Shown: positions 45,262-55,913, counted from the first letter of the stretch. The stretch is DNA of 64,000 nt from Syntrophaceae bacterium (GCA_013177825.1 JABLXX010000001.1:1061238-1125237); one strand, 5' to 3'. Numbers and translations: made by a program. Notes: generated by a model not told the origin, from the letters alone.

Positions 45262-46800
45262 TTAGAAGCTCAGCGTCAGCTTGTGCATCAAGAGGTAGTC
45301 GTTGGACAGTGCCGGCTCGATGCTCCGGCAGCCGGCCTGGGTGCTGTTGTAGCAGCCCTTGAAGTAATCGCCGACCCAGAAGTAACCGGCGCCGACCATG
45401 TACTCCAGGTTGTCGTAGATCTTGTACGAAGCCGTCAGGTCAAGCTCGTACCCGTACTTGTTGGAGTTGTACTCCGTAAGGGAGTTGCCCGTGTTGAGAA
45501 CGCCGGCAACCGTCGTGTAGCCAAGCGCCGGGGCGTTGGCCCAGGGCTTCTTGTCCGCGTAGGCGTAAGTGAAGGCCAGCTTCACGTCCGCTTTGGGAAC
45601 GGGCTTCACACCGACGTAAAGGTGGTAGAACCACACGTTGTCCATGAACGTGTTGACTCCGTTCGCCGCGGGGACAGCGCCGCGGTAGGTACCGCTGCCG
45701 TTGCTGCCGACCCAGGTGTGGAAGTCATCGTTGAACATCATGAGGGCCGGGTTGTAGGCCTGACCGGCGAGCAGACCGGCCATGAAACCGCCTTCCTTCT
45801 TGTCCGGCGTCGCAGGATCGTCACCGCGGATCCAGGCGAACGCGAGACCGAAATAGACCGGCTGCAGGTCATAGCGGGCGCCCAGGTAGAGGCCGATGCC
45901 TTCCATGGTGACGTCCGTCACGAGCGAGTTCGCGGCCGTGTAAACCAGGTAGGGGTTATCCCACTTCATCTTTCCGGTCACGACGGCTGCCTCGCCCTCG
46001 AGGTAGAAGCTACCGAAGGTGGCCTTGAAGTAGGGGTCGATGACCAGCAGCTGGGTCAGCGTGCCGTAGTCCGTGGCAACGGTCACACCGAAGTCACGGG
46101 CGGTGGCGTTCCGGCCGTACTGGAAGATCACGCCGGCCTCGACGGCCTGGCCCTTGTAAACCACGCCGAGGTCGTAGATGTCCGCATCGGCATCCTTATA
46201 GAGGCTGTCGCCGGCCACGGTGGTGGGACGGCCCCAGGAGCTCTCCTCGCCCTTTTCAATCGCCGCGATGAGCGTCACCGGGCCGATCGGAGCAAGATAC
46301 TTGATACCAGCGCGGGTTCCCATGGAGTCGCCGAAGAGCGTTCCAAAGGTGATGAACTGCTGGTAACCGACGAGGAACTTGCCGATGCCGGTGTTGAAGT
46401 CGACATAGGCACGCTCGAACTCGATGTTTTCCTGAACGGCCGCGTTGGCCGCGCCCTGAGACGAACGGCTGGTCGTATCAACCGCGCCGGTCCAGCGCTT
46501 GTCGCCCCACTTCTTCTCCAGGGCGTCAAACCGGGTTACCAGCTTGAGGCCTTCCACGACTGTAAATTCGGTCTGGATTCTCAGGCGCTGCTGATAGAAC
46601 GCCTGGGAGCCCGTCTGGCCGGGGGTGTAGATGCCGGCACCTGCGTTGATGTAAGACCCATCATCGATCAGGGAGTGGTTATTGTCCAACAGTCCCCAGA
46701 CGTGATAGGTGCCGCTGAACTTTACGTCCACGGCGGACGCCGGCATGGCGATCGCAAAGACGACCATGGCCGACAGCAAAGCAATCCAAAGCTTCTTCAT
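45262..46800 (-). CDS. outer-membrane porin-like beta-barrel protein
   Basis: 512 aa; ATG at 46800 with GGAGGAAACA directly before it. Signal peptide ending AMPASA. The body is rich in alternating aromatic strands (FKATFGSFYLEGEAAVV, DLQPVYFGLAFAWI, YELDLTASYKIYDNLEYMVGAGYFW) and ends HKLTLSF with C-terminal Phe for BAM recognition. Similar proteins in sulfate reducers and syntrophs are abundant general porins of unknown selectivity. The strong promoter and terminator suggest high expression. Divergent from acs. Confidence 0.88.
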   Translation of the reverse strand: MKKLWIALLSAMVVFAIAMPASAVDVKFSGTYHVWGLLDNNHSLIDDGSYINAGAGIYTPGQTGSQAFYQQRLRIQTEFTVVEGLKLVTRFDALEKKWGDKRWTGAVDTTSRSSQGAANAAVQENIEFERAYVDFNTGIGKFLVGYQQFITFGTLFGDSMGTRAGIKYLAPIGPVTLIAAIEKGEESSWGRPTTVAGDSLYKDADADIYDLGVVYKGQAVEAGVIFQYGRNATARDFGVTVATDYGTLTQLLVIDPYFKATFGSFYLEGEAAVVTGKMKWDNPYLVYTAANSLVTDVTMEGIGLYLGARYDLQPVYFGLAFAWIRGDDPATPDKKEGGFMAGLLAGQAYNPALMMFNDDFHTWVGSNGSGTYRGAVPAANGVNTFMDNVWFYHLYVGVKPVPKADVKLAFTYAYADKKPWANAPALGYTTVAGVLNTGNSLTEYNSNKYGYELDLTASYKIYDNLEYMVGAGYFWVGDYFKGCYNSTQAGCRSIEPALSNDYLLMHKLTLSF

Positions 46801-46985
46801 TGTTTCCTCCGAAAGAGAAAAACTGGATTTGGTTCGGTCCTTCCGGGCAGAAAGGACCCTTCTTCCTATCCTCTTGCTTCCCCGGTGCCTGACGGCAGCC
46901 GGGAAGGACCGCCCGGGCGTTTGCCTTTCCCGGACCTGTCCTGCTGACCCCCGTTTCACCTCCTTCCTTATGGTAAAGTCGGCGG

Positions 46986-47014
46986 AAAGTATCATCCTCC
47001 GCCGCCCTTGTCAA
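46986..47014 (-). promoter_or_regulatory. sigma70-type promoter of the porin gene
   Basis: On the minus strand TTGACA (47014-47009), 17-nt spacer, TACTTT (46991-46986). Perfect -35 and optimal spacing suit a highly expressed gene. It implies a leader of about 180 nt. Confidence 0.65.
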
Positions 47015-47414
47015 GACGGCCGTCCATATTTGCATTGGAAGGGCGATCTTGATGGATGCTGACTTTGCAAAGGTTATACCAGGAACAGCCGGGCTTTTGC
47101 CGTCCGTTCAGGGTGCATGCTTTTAACTGCCTGAAAATAAATTGATTGTCATCTTGGCTCCGGCGCTCTTCCGGAATGCCCCTCGGGGCCGCTCACATGT
47201 GCTTTCTTCCCGCAGTGTGTCCCTAATGGGAGGGTCTCCTTGAAGGTGTTGCAAAAACACCACATCTTTGGCCTGTGCCTCCCGATCCGGTTTTTTTTTC
47301 ATCCGGAGTGCGGGACGACCCATGGCCTGCCGTAATCCCTTCCTCCGGTTCCGATTCCCCGCGGAACTCCCGACGGACGGGCCATGGCGGCCTATTGACG
47401 GGGCAAAATAACGC

Positions 47415-47442
47415 TTGACAGAAAGAGGATAATTGATATAGG
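47415..47442 (+). promoter_or_regulatory. candidate sigma70 promoter of acs
   Basis: TTGACA (47415-47420), 16-nt spacer, TATAGG (47437-47442). An AT-richer patch in an otherwise GC-rich region. The resulting acs leader would be about 290 nt. Confidence 0.5.
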
Positions 47443-47740
47443 GCAAATCGCGCGTTAGCGTATGACCGGGAGTCAGCGAATGACTGCCGTTCACAGGCCC
47501 CACGCATCTTGCCGCAGGCCATCCCCTTTTGGAATTCAGGCGGGTTTCACGTTCAGGTCGGATCGCTTCCGTCGCTTCCGGCGCGGTCTCAAAATGCGGA
47601 CCGTGATCATGACCCGGCACAGCCGGTCTGAGTCCAGCAAATCAGGAGCGCAGGGCAACGCTCCCTTTTTGAGTCCGGAAAGGGATAGGGCGGGTACCAA
47701 TCAATTCAAAAATATCAAGCAAGGGAGGTACGTAGAACAC

Positions 47741-49711
47741 ATGGCAGAAGAAAAGGTTCAGTTGAAAGAGGTCTATCCGGTACCGGAGAAGATCAAGAAG
47801 ATGGCCTACATCAGCGGCCGGGAAGCGTACGACAAGATCTGGAAGCGCTCCATCGACGACCCTGATGGATTCTGGTCCGAGATCGCCAAGGAGTACGTGG
47901 AGTGGTTCAAGCCGTTCGACAAGGTCATGGACTACAACTTCGACATCAAGAAGGGCGACATCTACGTGAAGTTCTTCGAGGGCGGGAAGCTGAATGTGTC
48001 CTACAACTGCCTCGACAAGCAGCTCAAGACCCGGGCCAACAAGGTCGCCATCCAGTTTGAAGGCAACGAGCCCGGCGATGACAGGGCCATCACCTACAAG
48101 CAGCTCCACGAGGAAGTCTGCAAGTTCGCCAATGTGCTGAAGTCCCTGGGCGTGAAGAAGGGCGACCGGGTCTGCCTGTACCTCCCCATGATCCCCGAAC
48201 TGGCCATCTCACTTCTGGCCTGCACCCGCATTGGCGCCATTCACAGCGTTGTGTTCGGCGGCTTCAGCTCCGACTCCCTGCGCGACCGGCTCCAGGACAG
48301 CACCACGAAGATCCTGGTCACCTGCGACGGGACCTTCCGCGGCGCCAAGGCGGTTCCCCAGAAGGACAGCGCCGACGCGGCCGTGGCGGAATGCCCCTCG
48401 GTGGAAAAGATCGTCGTCGTGAAGCGCGTCGGCGACAAGATCAAGTGCAACATGAACGCCGCCCGGGACATCTGGTGGGAGGATGCCATGGCGAAGGCCT
48501 CGGCGGACTGCCCCCCCGAGTGGATGGACGCCGAGGATCCCCTCTTCATCCTCTATACCTCCGGCTCAACCGGCAAGCCCAAGGGCGTCATGCACACCAC
48601 GGGCGGCTACCTCGTCTTCGTCGCTTACACCCACAAGATGATCTTCGACTACAAGGAAGAGGACGTCTACTGGTGCACCGCCGACATCGGCTGGGTCACG
48701 GGACACTCCTACATCGTGTACGGTCCCCTCTGCAACGGCGCTACCTCGGTCATGTTCGAGGGCGTGCCCAACTATCCCGACATCAGCCGCTTCTGGAAGA
48801 TCGTCGAGAAGTACAAGGTCAACATCTTCTACACCGCTCCCACGGCCATCCGCGCCATCGCCAAAGAAGGCAACGAGTGGGTCAAGAAGGCGGACATCTC
48901 CAGCCTGCGCATCCTCGGAACCGTCGGCGAGCCCATCAACCCCGAGGCGTGGAACTGGTACTACAACGTCATCGGCCGCGGCGAGTGCCCCATCGTCGAC
49001 ACCTGGTGGCAGACCGAGACGGGCGGCATCCTCATCACCCCGCTCCCCGGCGCCATTGACATCAAGCCCGGCATGGCCACCATGCCCTTCCCGGGCGTCT
49101 GGCCCGTCCTCCTGGATGACGAAGGCAAGGAGATCACCACCGTGGAGGCCTCCGGCGCCCTCTGCATCAAGCGCCCCTGGCCCGGCATCATGCGCGGTGT
49201 CTACGGTGATCCCAAGCGTTTCGCCGAGACCTACTTCGAGCAGTTCCCCGGCTACTATGTGACGGGTGACGGCTGCCGGCGCGACAAGGACGGCTACTAC
49301 CAGATCACCGGTCGTATCGATGACGTCATCAACGTTTCCGGTCACCGGATGGGAACGGCGGAAGTGGAAAGTGCCCTCGTCGCCCACGCCAAGGTTGCCG
49401 AGGCGGCCGTTGTCGGCTATCCCCATGACCTGAAGGGCCAGTCCATCTATGCTTACGTAACGGTAAAGAGCGGTGTCGAGAAGTCCGATGCCCTCAAGAA
49501 GGAACTGGTCGCCCATGTCCGGACCCTGATCGGTCCCATCGCCACGCCGGAGAAGATCCAGTTCGCCGACGGTCTTCCCAAGACCCGGAGCGGAAAGATC
49601 ATGCGGCGCATTCTCAAGAAGGTTGCCGCCAATCAGATCGATGACCTCGGCGACACCACCACGCTGGCCGATCCTTCCGTTGTCGACGACATCGTGAAGA
49701 ACCGGCTCTAA
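47741..49711 (+). CDS. acs: acetyl-CoA synthetase (AMP-forming)
   Basis: 656 aa, ATG at 47741 after GGGAGG. Full-length Acs with the acetyl-CoA synthetase N-terminal segment, the AMP-binding P-loop [25 protein letters not shown], and the C-terminal [11 protein letters not shown] whose Lys619 is the residue controlled by acetylation in the family. It turns acetate, ATP and CoA into acetyl-CoA. In a syntroph it can also run towards acetate and ATP-equivalents from AMP and PPi. Upstream of etfBA, separated by a hairpin. Confidence 0.95.
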   Translation: MAEEKVQLKEVYPVPEKIKKMAYISGREAYDKIWKRSIDDPDGFWSEIAKEYVEWFKPFDKVMDYNFDIKKGDIYVKFFEGGKLNVSYNCLDKQLKTRANKVAIQFEGNEPGDDRAITYKQLHEEVCKFANVLKSLGVKKGDRVCLYLPMIPELAISLLACTRIGAIHSVVFGGFSSDSLRDRLQDSTTKILVTCDGTFRGAKAVPQKDSADAAVAECPSVEKIVVVKRVGDKIKCNMNAARDIWWEDAMAKASADCPPEWMDAEDPLFILYTSGSTGKPKGVMHTTGGYLVFVAYTHKMIFDYKEEDVYWCTADIGWVTGHSYIVYGPLCNGATSVMFEGVPNYPDISRFWKIVEKYKVNIFYTAPTAIRAIAKEGNEWVKKADISSLRILGTVGEPINPEAWNWYYNVIGRGECPIVDTWWQTETGGILITPLPGAIDIKPGMATMPFPGVWPVLLDDEGKEITTVEASGALCIKRPWPGIMRGVYGDPKRFAETYFEQFPGYYVTGDGCRRDKDGYYQITGRIDDVINVSGHRMGTAEVESALVAHAKVAEAAVVGYPHDLKGQSIYAYVTVKSGVEKSDALKKELVAHVRTLIGPIATPEKIQFADGLPKTRSGKIMRRILKKVAANQIDDLGDTTTLADPSVVDDIVKNRL

Positions 49712-49725
49712 TCGGCATGCCGTAA

Positions 49726-49753
49726 CAGGAGGGCGGGACTCCCCGCCCTCCTG
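49726..49753 (+). terminator. strong hairpin between acs and etfB
   Basis: CAGGAGGGCGGG (49726-49737) pairs perfectly with CCCGCCCTCCTG (49742-49753), loop ACTC. No T-run follows, so it may be a weak terminator or an mRNA 3'-end stabiliser that sets acs and etf levels apart. Confidence 0.6.
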
Positions 49754-49828
49754 CACGAAGAAACCAATACATACTGGATGGAGGGGTCGTCCGGATTTGG
49801 CCGGCTCCCATTCGGGAAGGAGGAGAAC

Positions 49829-50602
49829 GTGAATATCATCGCATGTGTAAAGCAGGTTCCGGATACGGAAGCCCAGATCAAAGTCAAGGCCGATGGATCG
49901 GGGATCGACGAGGGCGGCATCAAGTGGGTCATGAATCCCTATGACGAGTTTGGTGTCGAGGAAGCCCTGAAACTGAAGGAAAAGCTCGGTGGCGATGTGA
50001 CGATCGTGTCCATCGGACCCGCGCGGGCCATGGAGACCATTCGCACCGCCTTGGCCATGGGTGCCGAGAAGGGCGTCCACATCGACGACCCCGCTCTGAA
50101 TGCGGCCGATGCCTACGCCACGGCGGCGGCCCTGGCGGCAGCCATCAAGGGCCTGCCCTATGACATTATTTTCTGCGGCCAGCGAGCCATCGACGATGAC
50201 TCCGCCCAGGTCGGAGCCATTCTGGCGGAGCTCCTCGGCGTTCCCCAGGTGACCTTTGTCACGAAGCTGGAAATCGACGGAACGAAAGTCAAGGCCGTGC
50301 GGCCCATCGAGGGTGCCCAGCTGGTCATCGAGACGTCCCTGCCCTGCGTGATTACGGCGACCAAGGGTCTCAACGAGCCCCGCTACGCCTCGCTCCCCGG
50401 CATCATGAAGGCCAAGAAGAAGCCGGTCGATGCGAAGAACGCCGCCGCCCTCGGCGTGTCAGCCGATGCCAAGTCGAAAGTGGCGAAGATGGTCCCCCCG
50501 CCTGCCCGTCCTCCTGGAAAGATTCTCTGCGCCGACGATACGCCCGAAGGCAAGGCGGCGGAGCTGGCGAAGCTTCTGCGGGAAGAGGCGAAGGTCATCT
50601 AA
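49829..50602 (+). CDS. etfB: electron transfer flavoprotein beta subunit
   Basis: 257 aa; GTG start at 49829 placed by AAGGAGGAG. It begins with the EtfB N-terminal NIIACVKQVPDT and contains AMETIRTALAMGAEKGVHI, DIIFCGQRAIDDDSAQVG and the adenine-binding region, then the recognition-loop area EPRYASLPGIMKAKKKP. With EtfA it accepts electrons from acyl-CoA dehydrogenases. It is followed 36 bp later by etfA and then by the membrane oxidoreductase, the usual acceptor arrangement in fatty-acid-oxidising Desulfobacterota. Confidence 0.95.
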   Translation: MNIIACVKQVPDTEAQIKVKADGSGIDEGGIKWVMNPYDEFGVEEALKLKEKLGGDVTIVSIGPARAMETIRTALAMGAEKGVHIDDPALNAADAYATAAALAAAIKGLPYDIIFCGQRAIDDDSAQVGAILAELLGVPQVTFVTKLEIDGTKVKAVRPIEGAQLVIETSLPCVITATKGLNEPRYASLPGIMKAKKKPVDAKNAAALGVSADAKSKVAKMVPPPARPPGKILCADDTPEGKAAELAKLLREEAKVI

Positions 50603-50638
50603 TTATAAAAACATACGGAATCACGGAGGATATCGATC

Positions 50639-51610
50639 ATGGCAAAAGGTGTATGGATTGTAGCAGAACTGCGTGACGGCGCCTTCCGGAAGGTGACTTT
50701 CGAGCTGGCCAGCACCGCCCGGAAACTGGCGGACCAGCTGGGTGAGGAAGCCTGCGCCGTGGTGTGCGGCTCCGGTGTTGCGGGTATTGCCGGAGAGCTG
50801 GGAAAATACGGAATCGACAAGGTTTACGTGGCCGACAACGCCGCGTTTGAGCCCTATACGACGGATGCCCATGCGGCGGCCGTCGCCAAGGTCGTCAAGG
50901 ACAACGATGCGTCCATCCTGCTGGTGGCCGCATCCTTCCAGGGCAAGGACCTGGCCCCCCGGCTGGTCGGCAAGCTGGCCACCGGAATGGCCTCGGACTG
51001 CACGGACGTCAAGATCGCCGACGGCAAGCTCCTGGCGGTGCGCCCCATGTACGCCGGCAAGTGCTTCGGCGAGATCGTCGTTTCGGCGACGCCGCAGATC
51101 GCGGCCCTTCGTCCCAATGTGTTCCCGATTGTCGAGAGCGCAAAGGCGGGCGCCGTCGAGACCTTCGACCCGGGTCTGGGCGATCTGAAGACGAAAGTCC
51201 TGGAAGTGCAGAAAGAGGAGTCGGGCAAGATCGACGTGTCGGAAGCGAACATCATCGTCTCCGGCGGCCGTGGCATGAAGGGGCCGGAGAACTTCGCCAT
51301 CCTGGAAGAGCTGGCGGCCGTCCTCGGAGCCGCGGTCGGCGCTTCGCGTGCCGCCGTGGATGCCGGCTGGAGAGCCCAGTCGGACCAGGTGGGACAGACC
51401 GGCAAGGTCGTGTCTCCGAACCTGTACATTGCCTGCGGGATTTCGGGCGCCATCCAGCACCTCGCCGGGATGAGCTCCTCGAAGTACATCGTGGCCGTCA
51501 ACAAGGATCCGGAAGCCCCGATTTTCCAGAAGGCCGATTACGGGCTCGTGGATGACCTCTTCAAGGTCGTACCCGCCCTGACGCAGGAGTGCAAGAAGCT
51601 GCTTGGGTAG
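50639..51610 (+). CDS. etfA: electron transfer flavoprotein alpha subunit
   Basis: 323 aa with GGAGG before ATG 50639. The N-terminal ETF domain is followed by the FAD-binding EtfA C-terminal domain (~195-323): [48 protein letters not shown] and [10 protein letters not shown]. No extra ferredoxin domain, so this is the non-bifurcating-looking length rather than a fused type. Partner of EtfB. A GC hairpin follows before the membrane oxidoreductase gene. Confidence 0.95.
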   Translation: MAKGVWIVAELRDGAFRKVTFELASTARKLADQLGEEACAVVCGSGVAGIAGELGKYGIDKVYVADNAAFEPYTTDAHAAAVAKVVKDNDASILLVAASFQGKDLAPRLVGKLATGMASDCTDVKIADGKLLAVRPMYAGKCFGEIVVSATPQIAALRPNVFPIVESAKAGAVETFDPGLGDLKTKVLEVQKEESGKIDVSEANIIVSGGRGMKGPENFAILEELAAVLGAAVGASRAAVDAGWRAQSDQVGQTGKVVSPNLYIACGISGAIQHLAGMSSSKYIVAVNKDPEAPIFQKADYGLVDDLFKVVPALTQECKKLLG

Positions 51611-51642
51611 CAGGCTTTTTCAGTGGTCAGTCGCAAAGGGTG

Positions 51643-51667
51643 GCCGGCGGCCCTGAGGGCCGCCGGC
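51643..51667 (+). terminator. perfect GC hairpin between etfA and the membrane oxidoreductase
   Basis: GCCGGCGGCCC (51643-51653) and GGGCCGCCGGC (51657-51667) around TGA. No T-run, so attenuation or transcript stabilisation is as likely as termination. Confidence 0.6.
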
Positions 51668-51766
51668 TACCTGCACGTTTTGCATGCGTCCGTCTTAAAC
51701 CGCTGTCTTTGCTTCCCATTCGCCACCCCTCGCTGATCACGCAAGAACATATCGCTTGGAGGAGTT

Positions 51767-53965
51767 ATGGCACACGGAATCGCACCAATCGGAATCGGCA
51801 ATGAAGGCCGGCAGGTATTCTGGAATGCCGAGCATTTCGAGCTGTTCCTCTTTCTCTTTACCGGCATTGCCATGGTCATCTTTGCCATCGGCCTCTTTCG
51901 GCGCTGGCAGATGTGGACCGCCATGGGCAAACCGGAAATCCGCATGGATAATGTCAACGAACGGCTCAAACTGCTCTGGAGAAACGGAATTCTGCAGGTC
52001 AAAACCTGGCAGGATCTGTACCCGGGCGTCATGCACGGCATGATCTTTTTCGGGTTCTTCGTCCTCATCTTCGGAGCCGCTTTCGACGCCACGGAATTCC
52101 ATATCACGGAGCCTTTCGGCATCGCTTTCCTCAGGGGCAAGTTCTATCTCTTCTTCTCCATGATTATGGATCTTTTCGGCCTCTTCGTCCTCATCGGGGT
52201 AATCATGGCCCTGTGGAGGCGCTATATCCTGAGGCCCGACCGCCTGACCTACAAGGGACAGCCGGACTCCACGCCCGATGACGCCATCGTCCTGCTTTTG
52301 ATCCTCGGTATTATCGTAACGGGATTCGTCATCGAAGCCCTCCGGATTCACGTCACCTGGCAGCAGGCGCCCTGGGAAACCTGGTCCTTCGTCGGCTGGA
52401 ACCTGGCCAAGGCCTTTGCCGGCGTCGAGCCCGGATCGGCGAAGGCGATGCATGCGGCGACCTGGTGGATTCACACCTTCATCGCCCTCGGATTCATCGC
52501 CTATATTCCCTATTCACGGCTGATGCACATTATCACGACGCCGGCCAATCATTTCATGACCACCCTGAAGCCCGTCGGCCAGCTGGATCCAATCGCCGAC
52601 TTCGAGAACGCCGAGAGCTTTGGCGTGGGAACCCTGGAAGAATTCACCTGGAAACAGATCTTCGATTCCGACGCATGTACCCGCTGCGGGAGATGCCAGG
52701 ACGGCTGCCCGGCCTACCTGACGGGCAAGCACCTGTCGCCCAAGAAGCTGGTTCAGGACATCAAGACCTACTGGCTGGAGAAGGCTCCGGCTGCAGTGGC
52801 GGCAAAGAATGCCGCCGGCGAGGACAAGATCGCCCAATGGGGTCGGAAACTGGATTTCATCACCGGCTTTGCGAAACAGAAAATGGCCGGGGAAGGCGGA
52901 GCCGAGGCGGCCGAGCGTGCCCTCATCGGCGAAGTGGTCGATCTCCACGAGTTGTGGGACTGTACGAACTGCATGTACTGCATGGAGAACTGCTCGTCTT
53001 CCATTGAGCATGTGCCCAAGATCGTCGGCATGCGGCAGTACAAGGTCCTGATGGACGCTGATTTCGCTCCTGAACTCCAGCTGACCTACCGCAACATGGA
53101 AAACAACTCCAACCCCTGGGGTGTGGGATCCCACCTCCGGGCGGACTGGGCCAAGGAACTGGGCGTCAAGACCCTCGCCGAGGACTCCAACGTGGAGTAT
53201 CTCTTCTACGTGGGATGCGCCGGCTCCTTCGACGATCGTGGCAAGAAGGTCTCCGTCGCGCTTGCGAAGATCCTTCAGGCGGCCGGGGTCAGCTTCGGCA
53301 TCCTCGGCACCGAGGAGAGCTGCTGCGGCGACTCGGCCATGAGGGGTGGGAACGAGTACCTTTATCAAACGCTTGCCCAGGCGAACATCGAGGTGATGAA
53401 AGCCTACGGCGTGAAAAAGGTCATCGCAACCTGTCCCCACGGCTACAACGCCCTGAAGAAGGATTATCCGAACTTCGACGGCAACTTTGAAGTGTATCAC
53501 CACACGGAGATTATCGCCGACCTGATCGCCCAGGGGAAAATCAAGCTGCAGAAGCCCGTGGAAGGTGCCTTCACCTACCATGACTCCTGCTTCCTGGGGC
53601 GGTATAACAACGTGTACGAGCAGCCCCGGAAGATCCTCGCGGCGGTTCCCGGTGCGAAGACGGTGGAGATGGCTCGCAACCACGGAAAGAGCTTCTGCTG
53701 CGGCGCCGGCGGTGCCCGCATGTGGATGGAAGAGCACGGCGACCGCATCAACGACGCCCGGGCCAAACAGGCCATTGACGTCAACGCGGACACCATCGCC
53801 GTCGGCTGTCCTTTCTGCCTCACCATGATGAGCGACGGGATCAAGTTCCACGGCAAGGAAGAGAGCATGGTCGCTCTTGACTTGGCGGAAATCGTCTGGA
53901 AGGCCATGGGCTTGGAGGAAGAGAAGGCACCGGTCGAGGTCTGCGCCGCTCCGGCGGAAGAATAG
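51767..53965 (+). CDS. membrane Fe-S oxidoreductase, ETF:menaquinone type (EMO)
   Basis: 732 aa, GGAGGAG just before the ATG. The N-terminal ~270 residues form a NarI-like membrane domain with about six helices and His residues (for example HGMIFFGFF, ATWWIHTF) able to bind haem b. Two ferredoxin-type clusters follow: Cys304/307/310/314 and Cys399/402/405/409. Two CCG domains typical of HdrD/GlpC proteins come last (EESCCGDSAMRGG; FCCGAGGARMW). It fits the EMO enzymes that pass electrons from EtfAB to menaquinone. Position behind etfBA supports this strongly. Confidence 0.93.
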   Translation: MAHGIAPIGIGNEGRQVFWNAEHFELFLFLFTGIAMVIFAIGLFRRWQMWTAMGKPEIRMDNVNERLKLLWRNGILQVKTWQDLYPGVMHGMIFFGFFVLIFGAAFDATEFHITEPFGIAFLRGKFYLFFSMIMDLFGLFVLIGVIMALWRRYILRPDRLTYKGQPDSTPDDAIVLLLILGIIVTGFVIEALRIHVTWQQAPWETWSFVGWNLAKAFAGVEPGSAKAMHAATWWIHTFIALGFIAYIPYSRLMHIITTPANHFMTTLKPVGQLDPIADFENAESFGVGTLEEFTWKQIFDSDACTRCGRCQDGCPAYLTGKHLSPKKLVQDIKTYWLEKAPAAVAAKNAAGEDKIAQWGRKLDFITGFAKQKMAGEGGAEAAERALIGEVVDLHELWDCTNCMYCMENCSSSIEHVPKIVGMRQYKVLMDADFAPELQLTYRNMENNSNPWGVGSHLRADWAKELGVKTLAEDSNVEYLFYVGCAGSFDDRGKKVSVALAKILQAAGVSFGILGTEESCCGDSAMRGGNEYLYQTLAQANIEVMKAYGVKKVIATCPHGYNALKKDYPNFDGNFEVYHHTEIIADLIAQGKIKLQKPVEGAFTYHDSCFLGRYNNVYEQPRKILAAVPGAKTVEMARNHGKSFCCGAGGARMWMEEHGDRINDARAKQAIDVNADTIAVGCPFCLTMMSDGIKFHGKEESMVALDLAEIVWKAMGLEEEKAPVEVCAAPAEE

Positions 53966-53995
53966 AAAAGAAGTTTTCAGGCAAGGGATTTTCAC

Positions 53996-54026
53996 AGCCC
54001 CGGCTCAATGAGCCGGGGCTTTTTTT
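53996..54026 (+). terminator. rho-independent terminator after the EMO gene
   Basis: AGCCCCGGCTC (53996-54006), loop AAT, GAGCCGGGGCT (54010-54020), then seven T. It lies 31 bp after the stop and closes the etf-EMO unit. Confidence 0.93.
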
Positions 54027-54186
54027 GTGGATTACGGGGCGCCGATCCATTATAATCCGCTCATCGAACTTCCGTGTCTCACCGCGCAACCATTACCGGA
54101 AAGCAGACCAATCCCCTTGTGTCCGCCCCGGTACGGAAAGAAATCTTCACAACCCGGTCCGTTTTTTTCTTGAAAGGAGGCTTTTC

Positions 54187-55887
54187 ATGGCAGGAGAGAG
54201 CGTCTATGCAAAGAAATTGTGGCTGAAGTCCTACGAGCAGGGAGTCCCGGAACGCGTCCAGTATGAGGATCTCTGCCTTCCGGATATCCTGGAGCGGACG
54301 GCCAAGCAGTTTCCGGAACGTCCTGCCCTGATCTTCCAGGGCTACACTGTTTCGTTCCGGCAGATGAAGGACATGGTGGACCGGTTTGCCTCCTGCCTGA
54401 CGGATTTCGGGATTCGGAAGGGCGATGCCGTGGCCCTTCTTCTGCCGAACGTGATTCCCTGCGTCGTGGCCTATTATGCAATCCTCAAGATCGGTGCCAT
54501 CGCTGTCATGAACAACCCCCTGTACTCGGACCCGGAACTGGATCACCAGTTCAACGACTCCGGGGCGAAGGTGCTCGTGACCCTGGACCTCCTGGGGAAC
54601 CGGATGATCGACATCCGGCCGCGGACGTCGATCCGCCAGATCATCTACACATCCATTGGAGACTACCTTCCCTTCCCGAAGAGCCTCCTTTTTCCGCTGG
54701 TGGCTAAAAAGAAGAAGATGGCCGCCGATGTGAAGACCGCACCCGATGTCTACCGCTGGAAAGACTGCCTGGCCAAGCATAGCCCGACCGCCGCTGCTGC
54801 AAAACTGACCTTCGACGACATCGCCATGTACCAGTATACCGGCGGGACAACCGGTGTATCGAAAGGCGTCATGCTGACCCACGGAAACCTGAGCAAACAG
54901 GTCCAGCAGCTGGCGGCCTGGTTTCCGAAGTTCACCAGGGGCACGGAGATCATGCTGGGCGCCCTGCCGTATTTCCATGTCTTCGGTCTCTCCGTGTCCA
55001 TGAATTTCTCCATTCTCATGGGCTGGGCTCAGGTCCTGGTGCCGCGTCCCCAGCCGGAGCCGCTCCTGGAGGCCATCGGGAAATTTCGGCCCACCTTTGC
55101 TCCCCTTGTTCCGACCATGTACATCGGGATGCTGAACCACCCGAACCTCAAGTCAACCGACATGAGCTGCATCAAGGGGGCCTTCTCCGGGAGCGCACCC
55201 CTGCCCGTGGAGGTCATTCACGACTTCGAGAAGCTGACGGGGGCAACCATTGTGGAGGGGTTCGGGATGACGGAAACGACACCGGTCACCCACGTCAATC
55301 CGTTCCACGGCGGAGCCCGCAAGGTGGGAAGCGTCGGGGTGCCCATCTCCGACACGGAATGCCGCATCGTGGACCTGGAAGACGGGGTTACGGACATGCC
55401 CGTGGGCGAGCGGGGAGAACTGATCGTCAAGGGGCCCCAGATCATGCTCGGCTACAAGGGACGTCCGGAAGATACGGCCAGCACGCTGAAGGACGGCTGG
55501 GTCTACACCGGGGACATCGCCACCATGGACGAGGACGGATATTTCTACATCGTCGACCGGAAGAAGGACATGATCATCTCCGGCGGTTACAACGTCTATC
55601 CCCGCGACATCGACGAGGTGTACTACCAGCATCCCAAGATCCAGGAGGCCTGCTCCATCGGCATCCCCGATCCGAAGCGCGGCGAGAATGTGAAGCTGTT
55701 TGTCGTCCTCAAGGAGGGTGAACAGGCGACGGCGGAAGAACTCATCACCTGGGGGAAGGACCACCTGGCCGCCTACAAGCTGCCCACCGAAGTCGAGTTC
55801 CGCACGGAACTCCCGAAAACGAACGTCGGCAAGATCCTCCGGAAACAACTTCGGGCCGAGGAACTGGAGAAGAGAAAAAAAGGCTGA
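54187..55887 (+). CDS. fadD: long-chain-fatty-acid-CoA ligase
   Basis: 566 aa; ATG 54187 with AAAGGAGG 7 nt upstream. AMP-forming ligase of the FadD type: P-loop YTGGTTGVSKGVMLTH, VEGFGMTETTPV, GWVYTGDIATMDEDGYFYIVDRKKDMIISGG and the C-terminal catalytic Lys in PKTNVGKILRKQL. It would activate fatty acids for beta-oxidation, whose electrons go to EtfAB and the membrane enzyme just upstream. Own transcription unit between two terminators. Acyl chain length cannot be decided. Confidence 0.93.
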   Translation: MAGESVYAKKLWLKSYEQGVPERVQYEDLCLPDILERTAKQFPERPALIFQGYTVSFRQMKDMVDRFASCLTDFGIRKGDAVALLLPNVIPCVVAYYAILKIGAIAVMNNPLYSDPELDHQFNDSGAKVLVTLDLLGNRMIDIRPRTSIRQIIYTSIGDYLPFPKSLLFPLVAKKKKMAADVKTAPDVYRWKDCLAKHSPTAAAAKLTFDDIAMYQYTGGTTGVSKGVMLTHGNLSKQVQQLAAWFPKFTRGTEIMLGALPYFHVFGLSVSMNFSILMGWAQVLVPRPQPEPLLEAIGKFRPTFAPLVPTMYIGMLNHPNLKSTDMSCIKGAFSGSAPLPVEVIHDFEKLTGATIVEGFGMTETTPVTHVNPFHGGARKVGSVGVPISDTECRIVDLEDGVTDMPVGERGELIVKGPQIMLGYKGRPEDTASTLKDGWVYTGDIATMDEDGYFYIVDRKKDMIISGGYNVYPRDIDEVYYQHPKIQEACSIGIPDPKRGENVKLFVVLKEGEQATAEELITWGKDHLAAYKLPTEVEFRTELPKTNVGKILRKQLRAEELEKRKKG

Positions 55888-55913
55888 ACGTGGAATTCGG
55901 CAAGTGACAACAA

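Larger units (their letters stand above)
46801..47740. other. 940-bp divergent regulatory region between porin and acs
   Basis: Holds the porin promoter (minus) and an acs promoter candidate (plus), each described separately. The porin leader (~180 nt) is GC-rich with several inverted repeats around 46840-46920. The acs leader would be about 290 nt; its frame is open without a good start. No small gene, sigma54 element or known riboswitch was recognised. Confidence 0.5.

Noticed and set aside
45283..46947. Long + strand frame opposite the porin gene
   Set aside because: No family features; the minus-strand porin has signal peptide, promoter and terminator.
48566..50080. Minus-strand frame across acs and etfB
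   Set aside because: Spans two well-supported genes and shows no domain.
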